From: an uncultured Ellagibacter sp.
GTDB lineage: Bacteria; Actinomycetota; Coriobacteriia; Coriobacteriales; Eggerthellaceae
Assembly: GCF_934643285.1 (NCBI RefSeq)
Contig: NZ_CAKUBT010000002.1
Span: 186,001 to 250,000 of the forward strand
Length of the DNA stretch: 64,000 nt
Direction of reading: 5' to 3'
The translations under genes were made by a program, and so were the position numbers. How positions within the stretch are numbered: position 1 is the stretch's first letter; every line of letters begins with the position of its first letter. This document shows, piece by piece, positions 31,727 through 44,053 of the stretch. Under the pieces are notes generated by a model, which saw nothing but the letters and a program-made list of their open reading frames with translations, had not been told where the DNA came from and did not search any database.

Positions 31727-31911
31727 AAAAAGTGGTAACGAATCCGCGTTATGCGCATTCATCCTAGGGCCCACCGCGGGGTCTAAGGTTATCTCGTACG
31801 AGTTAGTCCACAAATCAATATTAGTTGTGGCAAAACGAAAGGCTGTTTCGCCTGTAAGCTCTTGCCAACGCACGTTCGAGTGCGCATAACGCGGATTCGT
31901 GACCACTTTTT
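31727..31911. mobile_element. 185-bp element with 33-bp terminal inverted repeats (MITE-like or large RNA hairpin)
   Basis: Left arm 31727-31759 and right arm 31879-31911 are inverted copies with 31 of 33 matches, starting AAAAAGTGGT. The 119-bp interior is AT-richer than the surroundings and contains smaller palindromes: CTCGTACGAG (31793-31802), CCACAA...TTGTGG (31808-31830), and CGAAAGGCTGTTTCG near 31836-31850. No ORF. No clear target-site duplication was seen. Confidence 0.6.
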
Positions 31912-32265
31912 CGTTTTCGAGCGTTTGGACGATTGATTTTGCGCTTGACTCAATCCTGCCTCTTAGTGGAATCTGCGGCTTCTCGGTTGAGCTTGCGATT
32001 CCTTGGCGTTTCCGGGCGGTTTGGGGCGCGTGCTTTCGCATGGTTGCTCGCTTCGGCTGCTGCACGACCCCATGGCTTGCGATTCCGGTCAACCTCACGG
32101 CTCCTCAATGCATCTTTGCGAGGCAATCCAGCCACCTTGAGCCTTCCCGACTTAGATTTCATATGCGTCATCTTCATAATTCCTGCATGCCAGAATTTGC
32201 GTTTGCGCAGGTCAATCGTTTGAGCATTACTTTGGCAAAAAACCTCAGCGAAATTTAGAAGCAAA
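31912..32265. other. intergenic remainder before the dnaK promoter
   Basis: About 350 bases of mixed composition with no supported gene or RNA. Open frames here lack ribosome sites and sensible composition. Confidence 0.5.
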
Positions 32266-32295
32266 CTTGACAGTATCGCACTTAGATTTTATAGT
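32266..32295 (+). promoter_or_regulatory. dnaK promoter with HAIR-like HspR site
   Basis: -35 TTGACA (32267-32272), exact 17-base spacer and -10 TATAGT (32290-32295). Overlapping it, CTTGACA-N7-ACTTAGA (32266-32286) keeps the spacing of the HspR operator CTTGAGT-N7-ACTCAAG, with 5 of 7 and 4 of 7 matches in the halves. hspR is the fourth gene of the operon, so negative autoregulation is expected. The leader is about 108 nt. Confidence 0.65.
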
Positions 32296-32409
32296 ATGCA
32301 TTATCGAACGGGTAGGTCGATAGGACGGCTGCGAAAACTCGGAGCAGCTCTTCTGAAAGCCTTCCTCTCGAAACCACGGTAACTATCTCTACAAAGGAGA
32401 GGAAACATA

Positions 32410-34338
<1,929 letters not shown>

Positions 34339-34343
34339 TCGCT

Positions 34344-35105
34344 ATGGCGAAATCTGGAAAGGACGACGCCGTGAGTATTCCCATCGATGATGCCAACACG
34401 GGCGCAGAGGCTCCCTCCTCCTCCCCAACCTGCGCCAACGATAGCGCCACCGCGGCCGATGCGAAGTTGGCTGCGGAGGGCGCTGCCGCCGAAGCGCTAG
34501 AGGCGGAAGTGCTCGAAGGCGAGCCCGAAGAGGCGGAAAAGCCCGCCGAGGACGCTGAGGACGCCGAGGGCGAGAAGCCTGCCGATGACGCGAAGGCCGA
34601 AGCCGAGAAGGCTGCCGCCGAGCTTGCCGCCGCGAAGGCCGAGGCTGCCGAGTGGAAAGACAAGTTCATGCGCCTTCACGCCGAGTGGGACACCTACCGC
34701 AGGCGCACGAACGAGCAGCGCGAAGCTGAGAAGGTCCGCGCCGCGGAGAAGCTGGTCACGAGCCTGCTTCCCGTGATCGACGATTTCGAGCGCACGATTG
34801 ACTACGCTGAGAAGAACGGCGAGGGCGAGCTGCTCGGAGGCGTCCGCGCGGTGCACTCCAAGTTCGTCGGCGTGCTCGAGAAGGACGGTGTGGAAGTGAT
34901 CGACCCGGCTGGTGAGGCGTTCGATGCGTTGGAGGCTCAGGCGGTCGCGACCGTTCCCGACACGGAGGCGTTCGACGAGACGGTCCATGAGGTGTACCAA
35001 AAAGGGTACCGCCTTGGGGCGAAGGTCATCAGGCCCGCTATGGTTACGGTAACCACCGGCGGTCCGAAGCGACCCAAGCCCGAAGAGGACGAAACCGAAG
35101 AGTAA
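34344..35105 (+). CDS. grpE: nucleotide exchange factor GrpE
   Basis: 253 residues. It speeds ADP release from DnaK. An extended acidic, alanine/glutamate-rich N-terminus (about 1-95) precedes a long dimerisation helix (AELAAAKAEAAEWKDKFMRLHAEWDTYRRRTNEQRE) and the C-terminal beta domain (GVEVIDPAGEAFDALEAQAV...EVYQKGYRLGAKVIRPAMVTV). The N-terminal extension is longer than in E. coli GrpE. Only 5 bases separate it from dnaK. Confidence 0.95.
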   Translation: MAKSGKDDAVSIPIDDANTGAEAPSSSPTCANDSATAADAKLAAEGAAAEALEAEVLEGEPEEAEKPAEDAEDAEGEKPADDAKAEAEKAAAELAAAKAEAAEWKDKFMRLHAEWDTYRRRTNEQREAEKVRAAEKLVTSLLPVIDDFERTIDYAEKNGEGELLGGVRAVHSKFVGVLEKDGVEVIDPAGEAFDALEAQAVATVPDTEAFDETVHEVYQKGYRLGAKVIRPAMVTVTTGGPKRPKPEEDETEE

Positions 35106-35168
35106 TTCATGGGGGCGGGCGCGTGAGTCCGCCCTCGTTTTTCAAGTGAGAAAGGCAGGTGGTCGTGT

Positions 35169-36113
35169 ATGCCGGCAACTCCGGATTACTACAAAACGCT
35201 GGGCGTTCCGCGCACGGCGTCCACCGATGAGATAAAGAAGGCGTTTCGCAAGCTCGCGCGCAAGCACCATCCCGACGCGGGCGGCGACGAGGCCAAGTTC
35301 AAGGAGCTCAACGAAGCCTACGAAGTGCTCTCCGACGACAAGAAGCGCAAGCTCTACGACCAGTACGGCACGGCGAACGAGAATCAGATTCCGCGCGGCT
35401 GGGGCGGCGGCCAAGGCGTGAACGTCGAGGACATCTTCGGCGGCATGGGCGGCGCCGGCAGCTGGGCCGACATCCTGGAAAGTATCCGCCGCGGCGAGGG
35501 CGCCTTCGGTACGGAATGGGATTTCGGCAACTTCGGCGGCGGTGGACACCGTGGTCCGCGCCCCCAGAAGGGCAAGGACATGAACGTCACCTTGAACGTG
35601 ACGTTTGACGAGGCATTCGGCGGCACCGAGAAGCGCGTGACCGTTCGCATCCCCGGCAAGGATGCCCCCGAAACCTTCACGGTGAAGGTTCCCGCGGGCG
35701 CCGTTGACGGCGGCAGGCTTCGTTTTCGCGGCAAGGGCGGCTTGGGCACGAGCGGCGGCGAGGCGGGAGACCTGCTCATCACCACCAAGATCGAGCCCCA
35801 TCCCTACTTCTCGCGCGACGGCGCCGACGTGCTCGTCGACGTGCCGGTCACCGTGGCGGAAGCGGCGCTCGGAGCAAGCGTCGTCATCCCTGCGCCGGAC
35901 GGCACGAAGGTGCGCGTGAAGGTTCCCGCCGGAACGCAGAGCGACACGAAGCTCACGGTTCGCGGCAAGGGCGCGCCGCGAGTGAAGGGACAGGGTTCGG
36001 GCGACCTGAAGATCAGGGTAATCGTTAAGGTCCCCGAGCATTTGAACGAAGGACAACGTAGGGCCCTGGAGGAATTCCAGGCAGCAACGACCGAGGACGT
36101 GAGGACATGGTAA
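35169..36113 (+). CDS. dnaJ: DnaJ/CbpA-type co-chaperone lacking the zinc-finger domain
   Basis: 314 residues. The J domain (residues about 5-70) has HPD in ARKHHPDAGGDE. A Gly/Phe-rich segment (GWGGGQG...GNFGGGGH) follows. The two C-terminal beta domains are present (MNVTLNVTFDEAFGGTEKRV; ATQSDTKL-type segments). The CxxCxGxG zinc repeats of type I DnaJ are absent, so this is the type II (CbpA-like) form, although it sits in the main heat-shock operon. The stop overlaps the hspR start region. Confidence 0.93.
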   Translation: MPATPDYYKTLGVPRTASTDEIKKAFRKLARKHHPDAGGDEAKFKELNEAYEVLSDDKKRKLYDQYGTANENQIPRGWGGGQGVNVEDIFGGMGGAGSWADILESIRRGEGAFGTEWDFGNFGGGGHRGPRPQKGKDMNVTLNVTFDEAFGGTEKRVTVRIPGKDAPETFTVKVPAGAVDGGRLRFRGKGGLGTSGGEAGDLLITTKIEPHPYFSRDGADVLVDVPVTVAEAALGASVVIPAPDGTKVRVKVPAGTQSDTKLTVRGKGAPRVKGQGSGDLKIRVIVKVPEHLNEGQRRALEEFQAATTEDVRTW

Positions 36114-36511
36114 TGAACGACCGCAACAGACCCCTGTACATGATCAGCGTGGCAGCGGAGCTTGCGGGAGTGCATCCTCAGACGCTGCGCGCGTACGAGC
36201 AGAAAGGCCTCGTCACGCCGCAGAGAACGAGCGGCAACACCCGCATGTACTCGCAGGCCGACATCGAGCGACTCGGGCTCATCAACGAGCTCACCAACGA
36301 GGGCATCAACCTCGCGGGTGTGACGCGCATCCTCGATCTGCAAGGTCGCCTGGACGCCCGCGACGAGGAAATCGATGACCTGCACAAGCGCGTGCGCCGC
36401 TTGGCCGACCGCGTGCATGAGCTCGAGACGCGCGAGAGCGTGAACTCGCTCGTGCAAAACGACGTCGGCGGCGTCACCCCGGGCGCCATCGTCTTACGGC
36501 GCCTCTCTTAA
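36113..36511 (+). CDS. hspR: HspR-type MerR-family heat-shock repressor
   Basis: 132 residues if begun at ATG 36113, which is 7 bases after GAGGA; an ATG at 36107 is only 1 base from it. The helix-turn-helix is PLYMISVAAELAGVHPQTLRAYEQKGLVTPQRTSGNTRMYSQADIERL, the strongly conserved HspR N-terminus. A short coiled coil follows (DEEIDDLHKRVRRLADRVHELE). In Actinobacteria HspR with DnaK as co-repressor binds HAIR sites upstream of dnaK and clpB; a degenerate HAIR is present at the dnaK promoter. It overlaps dnaJ by one base. Confidence 0.92.
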   Translation: MNDRNRPLYMISVAAELAGVHPQTLRAYEQKGLVTPQRTSGNTRMYSQADIERLGLINELTNEGINLAGVTRILDLQGRLDARDEEIDDLHKRVRRLADRVHELETRESVNSLVQNDVGGVTPGAIVLRRLS

Positions 36512-36547
36512 ATGGCAAACCATCTCCTTGTGAAGGAGGCTTAGATT

Positions 36548-39235
<2,688 letters not shown>

Positions 39236-39260
39236 GGCTCGAGAGCAGATATGACTATCG

Positions 39261-39300
39261 AACCCGCCAAGTTGCGAGAAGCAGCTTGGCGGGTTTCTTT
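39261..39300 (+). terminator. Rho-independent terminator of the heat-shock operon
   Basis: AACCCGCCAAG (39261-39271)/CTTGGCGGGTT (39285-39295) make an 11-bp perfect stem with a 13-nt loop, followed by TTTCTTT-like sequence. Confidence 0.85.
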
Positions 39301-39414
39301 GCGCGTATAAGCATGTTCCCTGCGTCGGTTTTAGCGCCCGCAAGCCGCGGGGCACTGGCTTTTGACCGCTCTTGGGGCGCTATGGGACAACCCGTCGCGC
39401 CCGACGTGCCTTTT

Positions 39415-39439
39415 TCAGTAAATGTACTAGAATATGCCC
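39415..39439 (+). promoter_or_regulatory. 25-bp promoter-like element of the trkH cluster
   Basis: Matches 18496-18520 at 21 of 25 positions. Its TAGAAT (39428-39433) ends 7 bases before the ATG at 39441, so transcription would start at or next to the initiation codon. Confidence 0.5.
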
Positions 39440-39440
39440 C

Positions 39441-39578
39441 ATGCAAAAGTCATGGTCTGACATACGCGAATCCATCACGACGCCCCTCATGGGCTTTGCG
39501 ATCGTCGTGTTGTTCCTTGTGTGCCTCCTCCTTGCGATGGTGGTCCTGGTCAGCATCGCCCGCGTGCTGATGGGGTAG
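39441..39578 (+). CDS. 45-residue single-span membrane protein upstream of trkH
   Basis: A short polar N-terminus (MQKSWSDIRESITTPLMG) leads into one hydrophobic helix (FAIVVLFLVCLLLAMVVLVSIARVL). The stop is 4 bases before the trkH start, so the two genes are co-transcribed and probably co-translated. No Shine-Dalgarno; a -10 box lies 7 bases upstream. I do not recognise a family; an accessory subunit of the potassium transporter is a reasonable inference (KdpF is a precedent for such tiny subunits, in another system). Confidence 0.6.
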   Translation: MQKSWSDIRESITTPLMGFAIVVLFLVCLLLAMVVLVSIARVLMG

Positions 39579-39582
39579 TAGC

Positions 39583-41103
39583 ATGTGGCAGAGGTTCTCG
39601 CTTTACGACCTGCGCGTTATCGGACACTACCTCGGTACGCTCACCCAGCTCTTTGCGGCGCTCATGGCGGTGCCGTTCATAACGGCGCTCGTGTTCCAGG
39701 AATGGGAACCCGCTGAACGCTACCTGCTGGGCATCGGCATCGCGCTCGTCGTCGGCACGCTGTTGCAGTTCCTGCGCATCGAGCCTGGTCGCTTGGGACG
39801 TCGCCAGGCGCTTGCGGTCACAGGCTTCGCGTGGATCGTGCTCGCATTCTTCGCGTCGGTCCCGCTTTTTCTCTCTGGGCACTACGCCACCTATATGGAT
39901 GCGCTTTTCGACGGCGTCTCGGGCCTTACGACGACAGGCGCCACCGTCGCGCTCGATATCGACCACTTCTCCAACGCGGACAACATGTTCCGCTTCATGA
40001 TGCACCTGGTCGGCGGTTTGGGACTTATCGTCGTCGCGCTCTCGCTCGGCATCTTCGGCAAGCGCTCGGGCTCGTCGCTCTACACCGCCGAGGGCCGAAG
40101 CGAGCACGTGGTGCCCAACGTCGTCCAGACGACGCAGCTTATTTTGCGCATCTCGCTCGTCATCATCTTCATCGCTGCGGTGGTGCTCGCTGCGCTGTGC
40201 ATGTCGATCGGCATGGAACCGGCTCGCGCCGTGCTTCATTCGCTCTGGCTGGCCATCACCGCGTTCAACACCGGCGGCTTCGCGCCGATGGCCGAAAGCG
40301 TCTCCTACTACAATTCGATCCCCATCGAGGCGTTCCTCATGCTGCTCATGATCTTGGGCTCTGTGAGCTTCGTTATCCACGCCGAGGTGTGGAAGGGGCG
40401 CCTGCAGTCGTTTTTCGGCGACATTGAGATTCGCACGATGATCATCTGGCTGCTGGTGATGACGGTCGTCGTTGCGGCGTCTCTTTCGGCGAGCGCGCTG
40501 TTCTCTGACCTGCCTGCGATGATTCGCCGCGGCCTGTTCATGGTGGTGTCGGCGTTTTCGACCACTGGGCTCCAAAACGTCACGACCAACCAGCTCACGA
40601 CGGTGTTCTCGTCGGGCGCCTTCCTTGCGCTCGCGCTGATCACGGCTGTTGGCGGCTCGGCGGGATCGACTGCGGGCGGTGTGAAGCTCTACCGTGTGGG
40701 CATCATTTTCAAGTCTATCGTCTCCACGGTGAAAGAGGCGGTGTCTCCCTCGTCTGCTCGCGTTGTCGTTTCCTATAACCACCTGGGACGACGCGTTCTC
40801 ACTTCCGATGCCGTGAAGGAGGCGATGACCGTGTTCGTGCTCTTCGTGATTACGTACTCGGTCGGCGCACTCGTGGGCATCGCGCACGGATACGAGGCGT
40901 CGCAGGCCATTATGGAATCGGTCGCCATGACGTCGAACGGCGGCGTCATCACCGGCATCGTGACGCCTGGCATGTCTCCTTCCCTTGAGACGTTCTACAT
41001 CTTCCAGATGTGGGCGGGCCGTCTTGAGTTCGTCACGCTGCTCGCCGTTTTGGCCGAGATCGTTGTGTCGTTGGTGCCCCGAAAGAGGGGGCGGCGCCAA
41101 TGA
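39583..41103 (+). CDS. trkH: TrkH/KtrB-family potassium uptake protein
   Basis: 506 residues, about ten membrane segments. The four pore-loop filters of the family are visible: GLTTTGAT, ITAFNTGGF, VSAFSTTGL and TSNGGVITG; GSAGSTAGG follows the third. Length fits TrkH better than KtrB. It imports K+ (or Na+/K+) across the membrane and normally needs a TrkA/KtrA nucleotide-gating ring, which is not encoded in this window. Flanked by a tiny membrane protein (4 bases) and a membrane-anchored OB-like protein (ATGA overlap). Confidence 0.93.
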   Translation: MWQRFSLYDLRVIGHYLGTLTQLFAALMAVPFITALVFQEWEPAERYLLGIGIALVVGTLLQFLRIEPGRLGRRQALAVTGFAWIVLAFFASVPLFLSGHYATYMDALFDGVSGLTTTGATVALDIDHFSNADNMFRFMMHLVGGLGLIVVALSLGIFGKRSGSSLYTAEGRSEHVVPNVVQTTQLILRISLVIIFIAAVVLAALCMSIGMEPARAVLHSLWLAITAFNTGGFAPMAESVSYYNSIPIEAFLMLLMILGSVSFVIHAEVWKGRLQSFFGDIEIRTMIIWLLVMTVVVAASLSASALFSDLPAMIRRGLFMVVSAFSTTGLQNVTTNQLTTVFSSGAFLALALITAVGGSAGSTAGGVKLYRVGIIFKSIVSTVKEAVSPSSARVVVSYNHLGRRVLTSDAVKEAMTVFVLFVITYSVGALVGIAHGYEASQAIMESVAMTSNGGVITGIVTPGMSPSLETFYIFQMWAGRLEFVTLLAVLAEIVVSLVPRKRGRRQ

Positions 41104-41717
41104 GCGGACTCGATATGACAATGCGGTCCTCGCTTTCCCGTCGTGCGCTGCTAGCTGCGCTCGCGGTGGCGTTTTGCCTGTTCACATGCGCGCCCGCCAT
41201 CGCCTTCGCGGACGACAGCGATGACGAAGACGATTCCAACCTGATAAACCCCCAGCAGCGGCCCGATTCGTCGTTCATCTACGACTCGTCGATCATCGAT
41301 CTGTCGAACGCCGACTCCTACTACGATAAGCAGACCGTGCAGATTACCGGCGAGGTTGTGGGAGACATCATCGACGCGCGCGACGGCATGGTGTGGGTCA
41401 CGCTCTCTGAGGCCTCGAACTCGAGCAACGCGTCGGTTGCGGTGTTGATGACGCGCGAGTCCGCGTCGCATATCGATACGCTCGGCCGCTATGGCGCCAC
41501 GGGGACGATGCTGCAGGTTCGCGGCGTGTTCCACCTCGCCTGCCCCGAGGACCAGGGGCTAAGCGACGTGCACGCGACGAGCGTCGCCGTGGTCACGAAG
41601 GGCTCGCATCATGCCAACGAGTTCCGTCCTGAGGCGTTTGCGGTTGGCGCTGCTCTCACCGTCGTCGGGTTTGCTCTCATGGGACTGTTCCGCTACCTGC
41701 GGGAACGCCAGCGTTAG
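41100..41717 (+). CDS. signal-peptide protein with OB-fold-like domain and C-terminal membrane anchor
   Basis: 205 residues. A Sec-type signal (RRALLAALAVAFCLFTCAPAIAFA) is followed by an acidic Asp/Ser-rich stretch. A beta-rich domain follows (VQITGEVVGDIIDARDGMVWVTLSEAS...LGRYGATGTMLQVRGVFHLAC) that resembles OB-fold proteins. A C-terminal membrane helix (AFAVGAALTVVGFALMGLFRYL) and basic end close the chain. It should face outward, anchored at the C-terminus. It overlaps trkH by 4 bases and precedes rsgA by 6. Function unknown. Confidence 0.7.
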   Translation: MSGLDMTMRSSLSRRALLAALAVAFCLFTCAPAIAFADDSDDEDDSNLINPQQRPDSSFIYDSSIIDLSNADSYYDKQTVQITGEVVGDIIDARDGMVWVTLSEASNSSNASVAVLMTRESASHIDTLGRYGATGTMLQVRGVFHLACPEDQGLSDVHATSVAVVTKGSHHANEFRPEAFAVGAALTVVGFALMGLFRYLRERQR

Positions 41718-41723
41718 GGGGAG

Positions 41724-42845
41724 TTGTTGGAAGAAACGGTTGCTACCGGGTGCGTCGTCAAGCTCGACCGCGGGTTTCCCTTGGTGCGCCTTGAGGACGG
41801 GCGGGAGCTTCGCTGCAAGCACGCGACGTCGCTCGTGAAGGGCGAGCGCGTTCGCGCGGTGATTGGCGACAGGGTGCGCGTTTCGTTTGCCGAGCGCAAC
41901 GACAAGGCGCTCATCGTCGAGGTGCTTCCCCGCACCCGCGAGCTCGTGCGGAAAGACCCCACCGAGCGAGCCGTTCCCCAGGTGCTTGCCGCCAACTTCG
42001 ATCGCGTTGTCGTGACGCAGCCTTCGACGGAAGTGAATATGCGCAGGTTGGAGCGCGAGCTGGTGCTCGCCCACGAAACGGGCGCTGCCGTGTCCGTCGT
42101 GCTCACCAAAGCCGATCTCGCCGAAAGCGAGGACGAGGTCGTGCGTGTCCGCGAGCGCGTACTGGCGCTTGTCGGCGCGGACGTGGAGACGCTCGTCGTG
42201 TCGGAGGCGATGCCCGAAAGCGTCGAGGCTGTGCGCGCGCTCGTGCCCGAGGGGACGACGGCTGTGCTCATCGGGCGAAGCGGCGTGGGCAAATCGAGCC
42301 TGGTCAACCTCCTTGTTGGGCGCGATGTACAAGAGACGGGGACGGTGCGCGAGACCGATGGCGCGGGCCGTCACACCACGGTGAGCCGTGAGATGGTGGC
42401 CATTCCCCACGGCGGCTACGTGGTCGATATGCCGGGCGTGCGCGGGCTTGGCCTGTGGGATGCTGATGCAGGTATCGGCGTCGCCTTCGCCGACGTGGAG
42501 GAACTTGCCGAACAGTGTCGCTTCCGCGACTGCAAACACGAGAACGAACCCGGTTGCGCCGTTCGCGCCGCCGTCGAGCGCGGTGATCTTGCGCGCGAAC
42601 GCTTCGAGTCCTACGTTTCGTTGAAGCGCGAGACCGAGGTCGTTCGCGAGCGTCGCGAGCAGGCGCGATGGATGCAGCGTGAGCAGGCCCAGGGGGGCTC
42701 GCGCGGTTCCCATCGTTCGGGCAGCGCGGCGGGAACGGGTGGCAGCGCGGGCGGGCGGAAGACGTCGGCAGCCTCGTCGAAGATGCGTCGCAACAAGTCG
42801 GGCCGAGGCGGCGGCGGCTCGAGCTGGCGCAAATACGGCCAGTAA
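41724..42845 (+). CDS. rsgA: ribosome small-subunit-dependent GTPase A
   Basis: 373 residues. A circularly permuted GTPase that helps 30S maturation. An N-terminal OB domain precedes G4-like TKAD (VVLTKADLAES), G1 GRSGVGKSSLVN, a G2 region with GAGRHTTVSREM, and G3 DMPGVRGLGLWD. The zinc site is CRFRDCKHENEPGC. A C-terminal extension of about 50 residues is rich in Gly, Ser and Arg and probably disordered and RNA-binding. Start is TTG with AGGGGGAG just upstream; no ATG fits. Confidence 0.94.
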   Translation: MLEETVATGCVVKLDRGFPLVRLEDGRELRCKHATSLVKGERVRAVIGDRVRVSFAERNDKALIVEVLPRTRELVRKDPTERAVPQVLAANFDRVVVTQPSTEVNMRRLERELVLAHETGAAVSVVLTKADLAESEDEVVRVRERVLALVGADVETLVVSEAMPESVEAVRALVPEGTTAVLIGRSGVGKSSLVNLLVGRDVQETGTVRETDGAGRHTTVSREMVAIPHGGYVVDMPGVRGLGLWDADAGIGVAFADVEELAEQCRFRDCKHENEPGCAVRAAVERGDLARERFESYVSLKRETEVVRERREQARWMQREQAQGGSRGSHRSGSAAGTGGSAGGRKTSAASSKMRRNKSGRGGGGSSWRKYGQ

Positions 42846-42940
42846 CGCGCGCTCGCGGCCCCGCGGCCCCGCCCCGGGTCGCCCTTGTGCTCTCCAATGT
42901 AAGCGATTCCTGCATGTTTGGGTAAGGGAGAGGTAAAGCT

Positions 42941-42958
42941 GCGTCATACTTGCGTCAT
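42941..42958 (+). promoter_or_regulatory. PHO-box-like direct repeat upstream of pstS
   Basis: GCGTCAT-ACTT-GCGTCAT: two identical 7-mers with a 4-base spacer (period 11). The E. coli PHO box is CTGTCAT-N4-CTGTCAT, so five bases of each half and the spacing agree. It lies 124 bases before the pstS ATG. A -10-like TACTAT is at 42997-43002. Confidence 0.6.
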
Positions 42959-43081
42959 GGCTTGCCGCTGTGCTCCCATCGGGCGGATTTGCTCCCTACT
43001 ATTTTCATCAGCGAGAAACGGCGAAACCCAATTCAACGCCAACGCTCGCCAAAAAGGAAATCTCGAAGGGAGAATAAAACT

Positions 43082-44032
43082 ATGCAGGGCAACCTCATGA
43101 GCCGCCGTAACTTCGTTGGAGCCGCCGCGGCCACTGCCGCAACGGTCGCCGCCTTCAGCCTCACCGGCTGCGGTTCGAACGGCTCGAGCGACGCGAAGTC
43201 CGACGCGAAGGAAGACAAGGCCGAGACGAAGGCGCTCTCCGGCACCATCACGGCTGTCGGTTCCACGGCGCTTCAGCCCCTCTGCGAAGCTGCTGCCGAG
43301 CAGTTCATGGAGAAGAACTCCGGCGTTCAGATCACCGTTCAGGGTGGCGGCTCCGGCCAGGGCATCACGCAAATCACCCAGGGCGCGGTGCAGATCGGCA
43401 ACTCCGACGTGTTCGCCGAGGCGAAGGTGAAGGACACCGCCGACCTGAAGAAGATCACCGACAACAAGGTCTGCATCGTCGGCATGGGCCCGATCGTCAA
43501 CAAGGACGTCACCGTCGACGACCTGACGATCGACCAGCTGAAGTCCATCTTCACCGGTGAAGTCACCAACTGGAAGGAAGTCGGCGGCGCTGATGCAGCC
43601 ATCACGGTCATCAACCGCGCATCCGGTTCCGGCACCCGCGCGACCTTCGAGGCCGCCGTGCTCGGCGACACCAAGGTGCCCGATGCCTTCAAGCCCCAGG
43701 AGCAGGATTCTTCGGGCACCGCTGCGAAGATGGTCGCTTCCACCCCGGGTGCCATCTCCTACCTGGCGTTCTCCTACTACGACGACACCGTGAAGGCCTT
43801 GAAGGTCGGCGGCGTCGAGCCGAAGGAAGCAAACGTCGAGGACAACTCCTGGACCATCTGGGCTTACGAGCACATGTACACTGCCGCCGATCCCGACGAG
43901 GCTACCAAGGCATTCATCGAGTACATGATGAGCGACGATGTCCAGGGCGAGCTCGTCGAGGCGCAGGGCTACATCCCCGTCTCCGGCATGAAGGTCGAGA
44001 AGGACGCTTCCGGCAAGGTCACCAAGAAATAA
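43082..44032 (+). CDS. pstS: phosphate ABC transporter substrate-binding protein
   Basis: 316 residues from ATG 43082 (AAGGGAGAA upstream). A Tat-like leader (SRRNFVGAA) and lipobox (LTG-Cys) predict an anchored lipoprotein. Phosphate-binding loops are seen: AVGSTALQPL, GGGSGQGITQI, and NRASGSGTRATFE. It captures phosphate outside the cell for PstCAB. First gene of pstSCAB1B2-phoU. Confidence 0.96.
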   Translation: MQGNLMSRRNFVGAAAATAATVAAFSLTGCGSNGSSDAKSDAKEDKAETKALSGTITAVGSTALQPLCEAAAEQFMEKNSGVQITVQGGGSGQGITQITQGAVQIGNSDVFAEAKVKDTADLKKITDNKVCIVGMGPIVNKDVTVDDLTIDQLKSIFTGEVTNWKEVGGADAAITVINRASGSGTRATFEAAVLGDTKVPDAFKPQEQDSSGTAAKMVASTPGAISYLAFSYYDDTVKALKVGGVEPKEANVEDNSWTIWAYEHMYTAADPDEATKAFIEYMMSDDVQGELVEAQGYIPVSGMKVEKDASGKVTKK

Positions 44033-44053
44033 CTCGAAAGGAGACGCGGCTTT

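Noticed and set aside
31899..32258. Possible genes in the gap before dnaK
   Set aside because: Short overlapping frames on both strands, no ribosome sites, composition unlike neighbours.
39550..41121. 523-codon minus-strand frame opposite trkH
   Set aside because: Complementary to a clear potassium transporter; composition (Arg, His, Asp runs) is that of a GC-skew artefact.
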